The notes beneath the pieces are model-generated. The model saw only the letters and a list, made by a program, of their open reading frames with translations. It had not been told where the DNA came from and made no database searches. A stretch of DNA of 64,000 nt, from contig CM041084.1 of assembly GCA_023079485.1 (NCBI GenBank), positions 126,518,292 through 126,582,291 on the forward strand. The letters run 5' to 3'. The DNA is from Archilochus colubris (lineage: Eukaryota > Chordata > Aves > Apodiformes > Trochilidae). Positions 36,835 to 48,600 of the stretch are shown one piece after another (position 1 is the stretch's first letter; each line of letters starts with the position of its first letter). The translations under genes and the position numbers were made by a program.

Positions 36835-36910
36835 TACAAAACTACAGCAGGGATTGAACCCAGGCCTTGTCAAAAATATAATGCTGCTGACCAACAGATA
36901 ATTACAGAGC
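36835..36910 (-). mobile_element. MIR or other tRNA-derived SINE relic
   Basis: GGGATTGAACCC at 36850-36861 is the exact complement of a tRNA B box (GGTTCAATCCC). It sits in the context CAGCAGGGATTGAACCCAGG, which is typical of a minus-strand MIR. About 30 bp further, ATGCTGCTGACCAACAGATA lies where the A-box complement is expected. No complete tRNA cloverleaf can be drawn, so it is not a tRNA gene. Confidence 0.5.
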
Positions 36911-38396
36911 AAAATGTTCTGCCCATAGATTAGAGCTATCCACTTATCAGAGTCTGCCCTTATATTCTCAACTCCCATCACTGACACTTTTTTGGATGGC
37001 TCTTTAACCATCCCAGCTTTGCCTGGAAGCATTCCCAGAGGCCAGGAGACTCAACATTACTACATACTTGCCTTTTTGAGCAATGGTAGTGACAGCTGCT
37101 GTATGTAGGTTGTTTTTTCCTGGAGGAGGAACTTGAGGAAGGAAAGGTGAGTGAACAGGCTCTAAACATATCTTTCTTGTGAAAATTATCTTCATAACAC
37201 ACCAGTAAAGTGACTGAGGAATTGGGAAGGTTTGTGGGCACTCCTATCTGGCAGAAATAAAAAATCTTTGCTCTGTCATTTTTTCCTTGAAAAATTTCCA
37301 TGCGTATTATTTCACCTAGAACAGCCAACCAGTCTTAAAGTTCTGGTTGCTTGACACAATTCACTGTCCCCCAGCCCAAAATGAGGATTTTTGTTGCCAT
37401 CACTCCCTGAGGCTTCGTTTGCACTTGTGTCTTGGAATGAGCCCTTGAGCAATGGAGTGGAAGCATCGCTGCAGCCCTGACAGTCCAAGGGAAGATAACA
37501 TTTCTAACCAGACATTTTTCTTTATACAAACTGGTGGAGTTGAAAAGATGAGGCACTCTGAGGGCACAAAGATTCTTCTGCTCTGAAGTAGAACGATTTG
37601 GCCACTTGTGTGTATTAACTTTAAGGGTTTTGCATAATGCTTCTTTGAGCCTTGTCATTAACTTCTGTCTCGGTTATGCAGAAGTAACCATTGCATTCTT
37701 AGTCCTTTTTGAATGTCCTGAGCATGTTCTGGACTATAAAAAGGGTGGTGAGGGATTCACATTTATTGTGCCTCAGTGGCTTGAATGACATTTTCTCAGT
37801 TTAGAAACATCTCCACGTGCAGACTCAGCTTGGGATCTGAAAGTCAAGTTGTGCATTTTCTGGCTCATACAGCTTTGCCATTAAAACCTTGTTACATCAA
37901 ATTCTGCTCACAATTAAAATTGTGCAAATGATCTTGCCTCTGAGTTTGCATAGGAATAGTTGAGGAGGCAGCATTTGGTCCTGGAACTGAAAAGCATTTC
38001 ACAAATATTTTGGTGATACATAAGGCAGAACAGAAATCAACTTTTTCTCTCATACCTTTTGACAACACTAAGAGGTGAAAGAAAAAAATGTAAAAATTTA
38101 TTTTAGTACTAAATACATTGGATAAAAATACAGGCAAGGGATAGATCAATGAGTGAAAGGTTGCAATTTTTGACAGTTGATTTTCATCTTAAGAAAGAGA
38201 CAGGTGGATGTTGGAAGAAAGAACTTTCTTTTATATATGAAGGTGAATCAGAGTGTTTTTGTACTTTATTTGCTTAACTGACAGGCAGAAAATAGGTTTC
38301 TGACTAGTGCTGCAGCTCTTCAAGATTCATATGGGATTTGAAATTGAAAGTAATAATAAGCTGTAATGCTAACCACTCCTTTATTAGAGCAGGGAC

Positions 38397-38687
38397 TTGA
38401 GGATCAAGGAGCCTAAATTCTTTGACTCTTTCATTGAATCTTTAGCTTATCTTATAAGTGTTGTCTTAAACACCAGCCAGCAGTGTGCACAGGTGGCCAA
38501 GAGGGCTAATGGCATCCTGGTCTGTATCAGGAACAATGTGGCCAGCAGGTACCAGGAAGGGATTTTTCCCTTGTACTCAGTGCTGGTGAGGCCACACCTT
38601 GAGTCCTGTGTCCAGTTCCGGGCCCCTCAGTTCAGGAAGGAGATTGAGGTGCTGGAGCAGGTCCAGAGCAGAGCAAGGAGGCTGTGA
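38397..38687 (+). pseudogene. CR1 ORF2 remnant, frameshifted
   Basis: Residues from about 22 onward are CR1 ORF2: [15 protein letters not shown], then [20 protein letters not shown] and [13 protein letters not shown]. The first 20 or so residues are read from flanking DNA. The frame stops at GGCTGTGAAG, where the family has GCTGGTGAAG, so a 1-bp deletion caused the break. The downstream part ([20 protein letters not shown]) continues in another frame at 38690-38850. Confidence 0.87.
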
Positions 38688-39112
38688 AGGGATCCAGCAC
38701 AAGTCCTGTGAGGAAGGGCTGAGGGAGCTGGGGGTGTTCAGTCTGGAGAAGAGGAGGCTCAGGGGAGATCTCATCACTCTCTACAACTCCCTGAAAGGAG
38801 GGTGCAGCCAGGGGGGAGGTCGGTCTCTTCTCCCAGGCAGCTCTCAGTAAGACAAGAGGGCATGGACTTAAGCTCTGTAAGGGGAGGTTTAGTTTAGATA
38901 TTAGGAAGAAATTCTTTACAGAGAGGGTAATCAGGCACTGGAATGAGCTACCCAGGGAAGTGGTGGATTCTCCATCCCTGGAGGTTTTTAAGAAGAGAGT
39001 GGATGGGGCACTCAGTGCCATGGTCTGGTAACCACAGTGGCAGTGGATTAAGGGTTGGACTTGAAGATCTCAGAGGTCCTTTCCAACCTGGCTGATTCTA
39101 TGAAATCTATGA
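38458..39112 (+). mobile_element. CR1 LINE, 3' 650 bp, plus strand
   Basis: This is one of the better-preserved copies. It begins at the stretch coding for [20 protein letters not shown] and runs through the ORF2 tail and 3' UTR (ACTCAGTGCCATGGTCTGGT) to GATTCTATGAAATCTATGAAA at 39112. It is the same subfamily as the 14478 and 28031 copies, sharing GGACTTAAGCTCTGTAAGGG with the 14478 copy. The 5' end is truncated within the reverse transcriptase region. Confidence 0.95.
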
Positions 39113-39114
39113 AA

Positions 39115-41829
39115 TATCAGTTAGATGTTCACATATTGGTGCTACTTGGTCAGGCAGTTTAATCTCCCAGGCTGGAAGCCCAAATAGACCAAAAAACTGG
39201 CATGTATGCCCATACACAAACACCTCTCCATATTATTTCTCATATAAGCACAGTGTCAATACATAAGACTACCCTACAGAAGACGCAAACCAGCAGTTCA
39301 AAGTACCTCCTGGTGTCAGGGAAAAGCAACAGGCTCAGCCAATCCCAACCATTTTTTCCTATGGCATGATCTCTGTTTTCTCAAGAAATGTTTGATGTAT
39401 CAAATGTGATAGCCAGGACAGACTGCAAGGAACATCTCCCATGGTGGAGTGGAGCTCTAAACTTTTTAGACTGTTCTTCTGGGATCTTAGAGGACTGCAA
39501 GGTGACCCACCTCAGTGGGGACAGTGATAAGCACAGGCTGAGAAAAACTTCCTCTTTCCATCACAAATTGTTTCTTGGGGTTGCGGCAGCAGACTCCTCA
39601 CATTGTGACCGCTTTCAGAACAAGTCCTGTAGCCCGGCACAGGTCTTAGGGTTATTCATCCCCCTCAAAACTCTTTTCCTAGCACTGACATCTGAGTCGG
39701 ATATCCTGTGCTTGCCTCTCTGAGCAAGAAGCCCTCAGTCTATCCAGGACAGCTGCCTTGTGGCTCCTAGAAAGCTGAGTGTGGCAGCACTGCCCACTGC
39801 AAAATGTGTTGGCTCATGCATTTTTTCAGTCTTGTGCAATGGTAAAGCTGACCCACATGATAGTAAGATTTCTAATGAAAAGAAAGAAAGCAAAAACATT
39901 TCATAGAAACACAACATAATTCTTTGTGCACTCAGCACTTATAAGCAAACGTTTCACTTACTCAGGCCAGCAAATTAAACCCTAAAATGCTTTCCAGGCA
40001 TGTTCTGAACTGAGATTTCAGAAGATGCTCATGTTTTGATCCTGTTTCAACTCATTTGCAATCACATGTCAGCCACCTGCCTTCCTTGACTCTCTATTAA
40101 CCCAGCTGGACACTTTTTTTTTTGTAAAATTGAGGATTTCAATGAAAACCAGATGTTCAATCTGATCCAAACTTTCCTGGGTAAATAAACTCTCACTCTG
40201 TTCCGTCCACTTAGTTATAATATACCAAACCACCTCTAATGGAAATGCTTTCACAGACCATTTAGCAAAAATAAACTCCTATTTCTCCTAAAGAGACATT
40301 GATTCTGTGTGCTAATGCAGGAAATAGTGGCAGGAGTCACCCTGCCCCAGTCGGTGCCTGTCCTTCCTGTGTGCTGTCATGAGGTCCTAGACAAGAAAAG
40401 AGCCAAGTAGAGATCATGAAAGCCAGGAAAAACCTCAGGTGGATCTGCAGCCCCGAATTTAGTATAAATGTGAAGACCACAAGAGGAGATTGTGTACAGA
40501 GATGTTTGGAAGGGAACATGAAGCAGTGTGGATCAACCATGCAAAAGAGTGGGGCCACAGTAGAAAGCAACAACAATAGGAATATTTGAAGACAAAATGT
40601 GCTGAAGAACTGCATTTTCCCACCTTGTTGGTACTCTACCAGGTCCTCCACCTCAGGGAGGGAAGCCGTATGATCCCAAAAACCCCCAGTTCATTGAACT
40701 GAAGTTACAGAAGGCATTTCTCAGTGGCAGGATTTGGTACTGCCATGGGCTGTGTTCACATCACAGACACCCTGCCCCAAGGCAGCAGGGGTTGGCTGAG
40801 ATCCCCCAGGCAACTGATGGGATGAAACACTAAATACAGAGTTCTCAGAACATAGTTCACACAATGGTATGTTCATGTGCATCCTCCCTTGTCTTTTGTT
40901 CCTCCAGCTCTCATAGTCACCTCAAGAAAGGGGTGATGTGCTGTTTCTGGCTAGGAAGAGAGAATCAGGAGTCACAGTACCGGGGTAATTTGGGGCTGTC
41001 TCTCTGGTCTTTGACTACTGGGCAATGCTTGGCATGGCTTCATGGGTTGTTTTGGTATGAACAAGCAAATCCTCATTTTAGGAAGAATGTGACAGCCTTT
41101 GTGGAAAAAAAAAAAAGGGAAAGACTGGGAGGATTTACCTCCATCCCTAATGTCAGTGCTCTTTAGCTTGAGATAGAACTCACCGTGACATTTTCTTAGT
41201 GGACCTGTGAAAATATTTTTTATTCCCTTACTTCCAACATAAACAGATTCTGCTTAACCCTGTTTAAATATTTTGTACTAGACAGCACTGAGAAGAGCAC
41301 TTAGAAGAGGACAGTAGGCTATTCTAAGCATCAAATTAAAATCATTTCACCTAAAAGAGAAAAGAGGAGGATGTACATCTTTCGCTATATTTCAGATATA
41401 GATGACTTCAGTCCACTTGTTCTTGCTAGCATTTTTTTTTCTTCAAGGTATAAATAGACTTATTGAGAGGTTTTGCAGACAAATGCAGACCACTTTGAGG
41501 ATCCCCTGGAAGGCCAGCAGTGTAGGCAGTAAGTCTGCCTGTGAAGGCAGGGGATTGATGGCCCTGTGTGTCCAGCATCTTGCTCCTGGGAGAGGAAGAG
41601 GCTCCCTGGGCACAATTTTGCTATGCTCTGAGCTCAAAGAAACTGGTGAGGGAGTTACCTCTGGTGAGGCAGCAGGTCTTTTCTCACAGCTCCCAGTGAC
41701 TTACAGTTATAGCAAGAGTTGGGAAGGTAGATGAAGATGGAAATCTGTGGACCTGTGCTCCAGTGAACAAAATACTCTGTTAGCTTCAATGGAAAACTGA
41801 AGGAAGCTGAATTTAAAGAGATCCAAACA
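39115..41829. other. Unique non-coding DNA
   Basis: About 2.7 kb has no recognised gene. It has a short A12 run near 41105. Frames of about 100 codons (39388-39723, 40337-40651, 40864-41166) show no domain. Confidence 0.5.
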
Positions 41830-42264
41830 ATGAGAAAGTTCACAAAAATGATTAAAGGATTGGGAAGCCTGATTATGAAGAAAGGTTCAGAGAACTGTGT
41901 TTGCTCAGCCTTGAGAAAAGAAGGCTAGGAGGAGACCTTATTCCTATAGTCCAATACTTAAAGAGTAGAAACCAAGAAGATGGCGACTCCTTTTTTACAA
42001 GGAGCCACATGGAAAAAGCAAGCAGTAATGGGTACAAGTTACTCTTGAGGAGATTCCAATTGGACACAAGAAGACAATTTTTCACAATGAGAGCATCAGT
42101 CTATGGGAATAATCTCCCCACAGAAGTGGGGGATTACTCAACATTAGACAATTTTAAGATTAAACTGGCCAGGATATTGGGCCATCTTGCCTAGATCATG
42201 GGTTTGCTGGAAGAGGTTGGACTTCATGATACTTGAAGTCTCTTCTAACCCAGTATTCTAGGAT
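41830..42264 (+). mobile_element. Older, strongly diverged CR1 LINE, plus strand
   Basis: The order of blocks is that of CR1 ORF2 and 3' UTR, but most positions have drifted. It starts with a KVHKNDxRIGKP-like stretch, then LSLEKRRLGGDLIPIVQYLK, RRFQLDTRRQFFTM, NNLPTEVGDYSTLDNFKIKL and the 3' UTR GGTTGGACTTCATGATACTT. It ends near CCCAGTATTCTAGGAT at 42264. The subfamily differs from the others here and is probably an early archosaur or avian CR1. Confidence 0.85.
41901..42194 (+). pseudogene. Diverged CR1 ORF2 tail with open frame
   Basis: A 97-codon frame covers the final part of CR1 ORF2 and ends at a natural-looking stop after LARILGHLA, which corresponds to the end of ORF2. The frame lacks internal stops despite heavy divergence. 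At this length that can still be chance. The reverse transcriptase and endonuclease domains are absent. Confidence 0.75.
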
Positions 42265-42550
42265 ACATCCTTGGAGGAAGCTTTTTTTCCTCAACCTGTA
42301 ACTTCATCTTTGTCTTCTGCCTCCACTGGGACACAGTAAAGCTCAGGGAAGAAAAGTGAGACAGGGTACAGCCCCTGCACACTGCTCTGAAGGTGCAGCC
42401 TGTCCTCATGGGCAGGCTCTGCATCCACTCTCCTGCCTTGTCCCCAGCCCAGAACTGCTCCATTAAAACAGGTATTTGTAAAATGCTGTATATAGAAAGC
42501 ATGTTGATTGATCTCACTGCACACCATGCCTTAAGGCCAGGAGAAATGAG

Positions 42551-42645
42551 TTTCCCCATTCTGCATAGAAGGAAACAAAATGAAAATTGTTAAGTGACTT
42601 GCTCAAAACCAAAGAGGGAGCCCATACTGGAGCCTGGAAGAGATG
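42551..42645 (-). mobile_element. MIR SINE, minus strand
   Basis: TTTCCCCATTCTGCATAGAA then GGAAACAAAATGAAAATTGT and TAAGTGACTTGCTCAAAACC follows the minus-strand MIR order: CCCCATTTTACAGATGAGG, GAAACTGAGGC, TAAGTGACTTGCCCAAGGTC. The next bases (GAGCCCATACTGGAGCC) fit the following MIR segment loosely. This is the clearest MIR copy in the window. Confidence 0.7.
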
Positions 42646-42703
42646 GTGAAAATCACACAGTGCATTTCCCAGGATGAATCCTTTCTGAAGGGCCCACGTG
42701 TCT

Positions 42704-42725
42704 CATGAGAAGGACATGAGAAGGA
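42704..42725. repeat. 11-bp tandem duplication
   Basis: Two perfect copies of CATGAGAAGGA lie in tandem, with a third partial AGAGAAGGACA 15 bp later. Confidence 0.85.
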
Positions 42726-43500
42726 CATTTTTCTTCTCAGAGAAGGACAATCACGGCTTCAGCCAAAGAGGCAGAAGAGTTCAGTGACATTTCTTTCAGT
42801 ACTGAGGTCTCAAACCTCTTCAGGTTTTCTGAAAAATATCTTAAAAACACATGGAGCTCTGATTCTCTCAGAAAACAAAATCCAGCCCCAAACACCCCCA
42901 GAGAGGCTGTGAACTAAATGCAGTCTTGAGAGGAAACAGTGACAGGTTTTTAATCTAAAGCTTTTCTTTTACCAGATCCCAAAATACTGGTTTAAGGTTG
43001 GGAAACTGAAGATTAAAACATATACAGATTTTTCAACAAATTATTCAGTCATGGTGTGTTGAGGGATTTTTTTTAAATAGAGAATTAAGTACATTTTTAG
43101 AAAATATGTAATGTCTTAGAGCCACTCTGGAGTTGGAACAAAACATGTTTTCTTTATTTAAAATGTAATTTTTATGGATGCATTAGACTTGGAGCCAGAG
43201 AAAACATTTTTAACTGCTGAGGTTTTACAGCCACTCTAGGGTTAGGAAAGAAACCTGAAAAAATATTCTGCCTGGCAGATTTTTTGATACTTCATTTTAA
43301 AGTAAAATAAAAAATTAAAAATGTTGTAACTCTTCCACCTGTACCATAGTTCATCCAAGTGAAAGAGACACTTTCATTCCATCACTCCTACCTGCAGTGA
43401 GACCCAATCTGGAACAACTTGCTTTGTGTGAAAAAATGGACTTTTTCTGGGCTGAGGAACACAGCACAGGGTCTACTCCTTGTTCCAGAAGAGCAGTGAG

Positions 43501-43600
43501 CCTCTTTCCTTAACTGCAAGCCACAGTTTCTTGCTTGTAAAATTGAGAGAAAACGTCCTTCCTACCACCTGATTCCTTTAGGTGTGCTGGGAAGCAACTT
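43501..43600 (+). mobile_element. MIR SINE core and tail, plus strand
   Basis: CCACAGTTTCTTGCTTGTAA then AATTGAGAGAAAACGTCCTT and CCTACC follow the MIR sequence CTCAGTTTCCTCATCTGTAA, AATGGGGATAATA, ACCTACC. The preceding TTAACTGCAAGCC corresponds to TTAACCTCTCTGTGCC. The tail fades after GGTGTGCTGGGAAG. Confidence 0.6.
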
Positions 43601-44720
43601 GGAAATACCTGCTTTTTGACATAATTCAAGGTAATTGATGTCAGCCTGAAAATCTGCTGCTGAAGCTTAATGTGTAATTAGTCATTTGCTTAATTAAGTA
43701 AATAAAAAAGCATAATATTTTGATTTGTTAAAATTAAACGACTCCCCTCTCCAAGTAAAGTGTTTTCTAAAGGACCCAAGGAAGGTCCTGAGCAAACGTG
43801 GTCTCCCAAACATCAACATGTTGAGAAAGCACAGGGCCTGACATGGTGCTTGGTGCATTGCTAGAGGAGAAAAACATTCCAGACTCATGTGTAACTTAGT
43901 GCCTGGTGCCTCAGAATTAAACCAGGCTTTCTATCCACATTTTTTTTTAATGTTGACATTCTTGCACGTGGAACCTGCAGATCTGTGGGTGAGAACATAC
44001 TGATGAACATACCCTATACAAAAAGGCAGAGGAACAGATGTACTTTTTGTTTACATGCACAAAGAGACTAATCCACTCAGATGAATAATGGTGTGCTGTT
44101 CTCACCCCCTCATATGAAAATTTGTCCTGGAGTACTTGATTTTCATGTGTGGTAATTCAGAAGCCTGGCATCTGCTTCTTCACCATGTTCAGTGTAGGGT
44201 GGCCCAGGTTCAATTTCTGTATTGAGCTCTTAGAGGCATTTTCTTTGAAATCTGAGTGTTCCTGAACTGGGTGTCTTTGTCTGTAGCATAGGGCAAAAGG
44301 CCTCACTCTCAGTATGATTGTGTAGCCTGCAGAAGCAAAGAAAATAGAACTAAAAAAGAGCAGGAAAGGCCATTTAATCCACTGCTTTGCTTCATGGGAA
44401 GATCAGTGTTGTCAAATTAACACCTTGCCTGACCTGGTTTAAGTTTGAAAACAAAAAGCAGTTATGTGTAAGGATGTTCCAAATATTTCTCTTTCAACTA
44501 TAGAATTGACTTCTGAGAGGTGGTATGGCCCGCCAGCCCTCAGGATTTGAGGTCCAGAGCAAGACATGAGATAGTTCTTTCAGCTTTCCCTGTTTCCATC
44601 TTGCATTTACTACACAATGGGCAGTACTGTTCTCCTAGTCTTATTCTAGGTCATAAGATCACTTTTAAAAGCAGTGATGAAGATTTGGTCTGTATACAGG
44701 AAGATTTACTTAGAAACTAA

Positions 44721-44745
44721 AGCAGCCAGAGCAGCCAGAGCAGCT
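44721..44745. repeat. 9-bp short tandem repeat
   Basis: AGCAGCCAG is present twice in tandem, followed by a third partial copy AGCAGCT. Confidence 0.8.
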
Positions 44746-44844
44746 GTATGTTTTCCCCAGGAAAATTTTGAGAGCATGGTGAGAAGAGAATGAGTTTTGT
44801 TGTGGGAGCACCAGGAAGTATGGGACACCCATGGGTTTCACTTG

Positions 44845-44905
44845 CAGTGGGACTGCTCACCCAACTGAAAACCTGATGCAAAAGCTGAACCCAGGACCTA
44901 GAGGA
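44845..44905 (-). mobile_element. Possible MIR fragment, minus strand
   Basis: ACTGCTCACCCAACTGAAAA and then AAAGCTGAACCCAGGAC resemble the minus-strand MIR segment CACACAGCTAGTAAGTGG, GCCGGGATTCGAACCCAGG. Similarity is weak and depends on gaps. Confidence 0.28.
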
Positions 44906-45664
44906 ATTCCTCAAAGAGGACCAATTATTATAAATAAAAATTTATAACCAGTAATGGAGGAGAAAAGAAGGGAAGCATGATTTTAAAAGCAGCAACAGTG
45001 AAGGGACAAGGGCAGTGCACTTTTGGGGCTACAAATGAATGTTAACTCCTTTGCAGTTGAAGTGCCAGGATTGCTCAGCTTTGCTTCATGGTTCTCACAC
45101 CTATTCTGCTCATGAGACAACACTTTAATATCACCAGATGTAACCCAGATGGTGTATATCAATTTATATATGGATGCTGGAAAATGTATATATACTTTCC
45201 ATTTGTAGTCTTTTAGTATGATTTTTATATTCATTTGAAAATTGCTCATTTTTATTTCAGCCATAAGGCAGCCAAAATACATCTCCCAGGTGAATGAACA
45301 TTTATCTGCTCCACCCTGAATGATTCCAGGTTTCTATGACACTACTTTTGAAGGTGTGTGTTCATTTCATTTCAGAAATGATTCTCACTGGCTCAACAAC
45401 AATGTGTTACTGTCAAACATCCATTATTATGCTGAATGAAAATGGTAGGAAGACAAATTTAGAACATTATTCACCTTATTTTCAATATTAACAACTCTTT
45501 CATAGACTTGCCAGAATACCCATGTGTGACAAAGTAGATTACCTTGATTTAAGGCTTTCATTGTTTTTCTGTGTCAAACTTGATTTAATAAGCAATGATA
45601 ATTGGAGCTGGACATGATCTTTAGATAAGTAATTGAGCTTGATCATTGAACAGAGGAGGAAGAA

Positions 45665-45690
45665 ATTATTGTGGTGTTTGTCACAATAAT
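45665..45690. repeat. Perfect 9-bp inverted repeat with 8-nt loop
   Basis: The arms ATTATTGTG and CACAATAAT are separated by GTGTTTGT. The arm sequence contains the SOX-like core ATTGTG/CACAAT, so it may reflect paired binding sites, or chance. Confidence 0.7.
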
Positions 45691-48600
45691 CTATGCACCA
45701 CAAAGACCGGCATTTTCCCAGGCCCTGGAATCACTGACAAAAGGTGATGCAAAAAAAGAAAATATACAGCTACTGGTAGATCATCAAAACAGTATTATGA
45801 AACAGCTACGCTTCTGGGTTGGTAGCTCCTAGTTCCTTTCATCCTTCCATCCCATTTCTTCTCTGCTTCCACATCAAAGTGAACGCAATTTCTGGAGCTG
45901 TATTTTCCAGGCTCAAAACTGGAATCCTAAGTGCTGTGTTTCTGCCAGAGGTGGATCCATTGCCCCAGAGAGCAACAGGGAGTAAGTAAGAACCTAAAAA
46001 TATCAATAAATATTTTTTTTTAGTACTACTTCACAGGATAGTGTACTATTATTTCTGTTGCATAAAAGTGGGTATCCAGAAATCAAGATAAGCCCAAACT
46101 GGTGCCCTTAGGAATAAATAATGGAAAAGGCATTCTTCAGGCTAGTCTGGTCAATCTTTTTCATAATGTGCATTATGTTATAAGATTAGAGAAAAACTTT
46201 TCCTGGGAGGATCCATCAGCAGAGCAGACAGGGTGGTACTAAAATGGAAAGTAATCTTCAGTATATGTTTCCGAAATTCTCAGTGTGGGATGTTTGTCCC
46301 ACCTACTTCCAACTACTTTTCTCCCCAAACTCCCCAAAACTCAGACCTACCTCCCTCTTTTCCACCAGCCCATTCAAAGTTGCTTCACTCCTACCAGCTC
46401 CTCTCCCACAACCAATCGATGCTTACTAAAGTTTATTCCTTCTCTTTTCATTAATAGTAGCTGCAAACTTCCACTCGTATTTGAGGCAATACCAGACAAA
46501 TGTAACATTTTAAAAAGCAGTAATTTGTTCATTTGTTTAATAAGATTACATCAGAATAAGCAGTGAAATGATGTCCTATTTAAGGTCAAAAAAACAAACA
46601 TTTCAGGACCTTAGGTAGAAACATTTTTTATTGACATACTGTTCTATCATTATCTGCTGTGAAGATATTATTTACCTTCAACAATTCTGTGTTGGCTGCT
46701 GTCAAAAAAGTCACTAGATTGTTGGCCTTCTGAAATAGGGCAGTATCTTTATTCCATCCTGTCCATTGCCTAAGTAATATCCTGCTGAAATGATATTTAG
46801 CTACTTCCCATAAATCCATTGTTAATTCCAGTCATAATTCTCCTAGTTCTTTCTGGCTTGTGTCATTCCATATTTACAGCATCCTTTTGGTAATGCCAAA
46901 CTCCAGCACAATATTTCAGGTATATTCATAAGGTACAGTCACACATGGAGACAGTAAAAAAGGACTTCCCAGGGGTAGACAATTAATGACTATGAAGAGG
47001 GCTGTGAGGCATCCTGCAGTAGCAACAGCACACATTTTCCAGCAATCACTGCCCAATGCTTTGGAAACAAACACTATTGTGTTATGCTGCTGCTTGTTAA
47101 ATATCTTGGCATTTATCTCACAGCAGAAACCTTTGCCTGTGCCAGGATTCTGTTCCATTGACAATGTCTCTTAATGGCCCTGTTGTTTAAATAAACAAGA
47201 CAAGATAATTAAGAGATAATGACAAAGAAATACGGTGTTAGTGATAATGGGTGGTAGATCCCTCTTCCACTCTAACTTCACTATCTAGAGCAGTCCAGAC
47301 TCTGCCTTCATTGAGTGTCACAGCAACCTTTTGAACTTTGAAAAGGGCATTTTGCCCTTGTTTATCCAATCTAAATCAGCAAATGTGAAAAAGTCTGGAG
47401 GAGGAGCTCAGGACTGGCAATCTGATAGGATCTGATGATGCAAAAAAATCATCAGTGTAAGACAGATGGACTTGCAGCACAAAGAGAAGTGATTTTGTGT
47501 GGAGAATGACCCAGCAGAAGGAGATGTCTGGTGCTTCACTGGTCCTGGTAGTTAGGAATTGGCCTGAGTGGTCCTGTTCCTTCTCCTGACTAAAGCTGTG
47601 CAGCTTCTTTCAGGGCTGGATGCAGGAATGTCTCTTTGCTGATGCCAGCTACCTGGGCTGCTGTGGCACTCATGACTTCAGCTCACTGTTTTCCTTGTTG
47701 TTCTCCCATTCTGAGGACTCATAAAAAAGGCTGAAGTCAGCCTTTGAGCAGTAATTAACTGAAGTGTGATATTCAGCTATTTGGAGCTAGGAATAAAGAA
47801 ATTTTAAGGTGTATTCCTACACTTGGGACTCTAAATAGATCAGTGGTCCTTTCCATTCACTACCTTGGTCCCTCAACTGGGGCTAATAGTTGAAGATACA
47901 AATCTCAGCAGATTTGATAAGTATAAGTAGTCTGGGAATATTTTTTCTGACTCATACTACTAAGAAGCCATGAAGTCTGCAGACTGATGGTTCTTATTGC
48001 TTGTCTGAAATATTGATTTATTTTGGTGTTCAATTGTATATACAGATGCCAGTCACTGGTTCTGCATGTGATGATGCCCTTGTACACTTCACATTATCAG
48101 AAAAGATCACTGGCAGAAACACACAGCTAAAAGCCAAGTGTATGAACTTCTGCTAAGAAAAGAGTGGTACAGAAAGGAAAGACAAGTTCCTTTGAACTAC
48201 TTTGAAGTTCCTGTTCTCTCTCCTGGCTTCCAGCTTGGCTCTACACTTTGCTTCAAAGACTAAAGCAGTATCATAACAGATTTCCTTCCAGTTGTCTCAA
48301 TCCAAACATCTTTCCTGCTGGGTATTGATATTGATCTGACGAGCTCCATGAGAGTTTTTCAGTGCGTTCTTAAAGCACTTGTGTTGGGCTCAAACTGTTC
48401 AAGCCAGCTGAATGTAAAAAACCACCATGCAGCCTTTTAGCTGGATTTTGTGTCTGTCCTAGAACAGATTGCATGTTACCAACCAAGTTTTAATAGTGGG
48501 CATAAAAAATAAATTTGTGAGACAGAAGTGCAGTGTTTGCTGCACAGTGATGTCTGTCTGTATCCTGAGTCAGCAACCATGATGGACTTGAAGGACTGGC

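Larger units (their letters stand above)
32661..38457. other. Unique AT-rich non-coding DNA
   Basis: About 5.8 kb has no recognised gene. It contains a G/T-rich tract at 33807 and a MIR or tRNA-like relic at 36835. Frames up to 116 codons (36978-37328 minus) carry no motif. Confidence 0.5.

Noticed and set aside
44190..44330. Possible MIR head (GGCCCAGGTTCAATTTCTG)
   Set aside because: The B-box-like word is isolated; neither the A box nor the MIR core can be found at the right distance.
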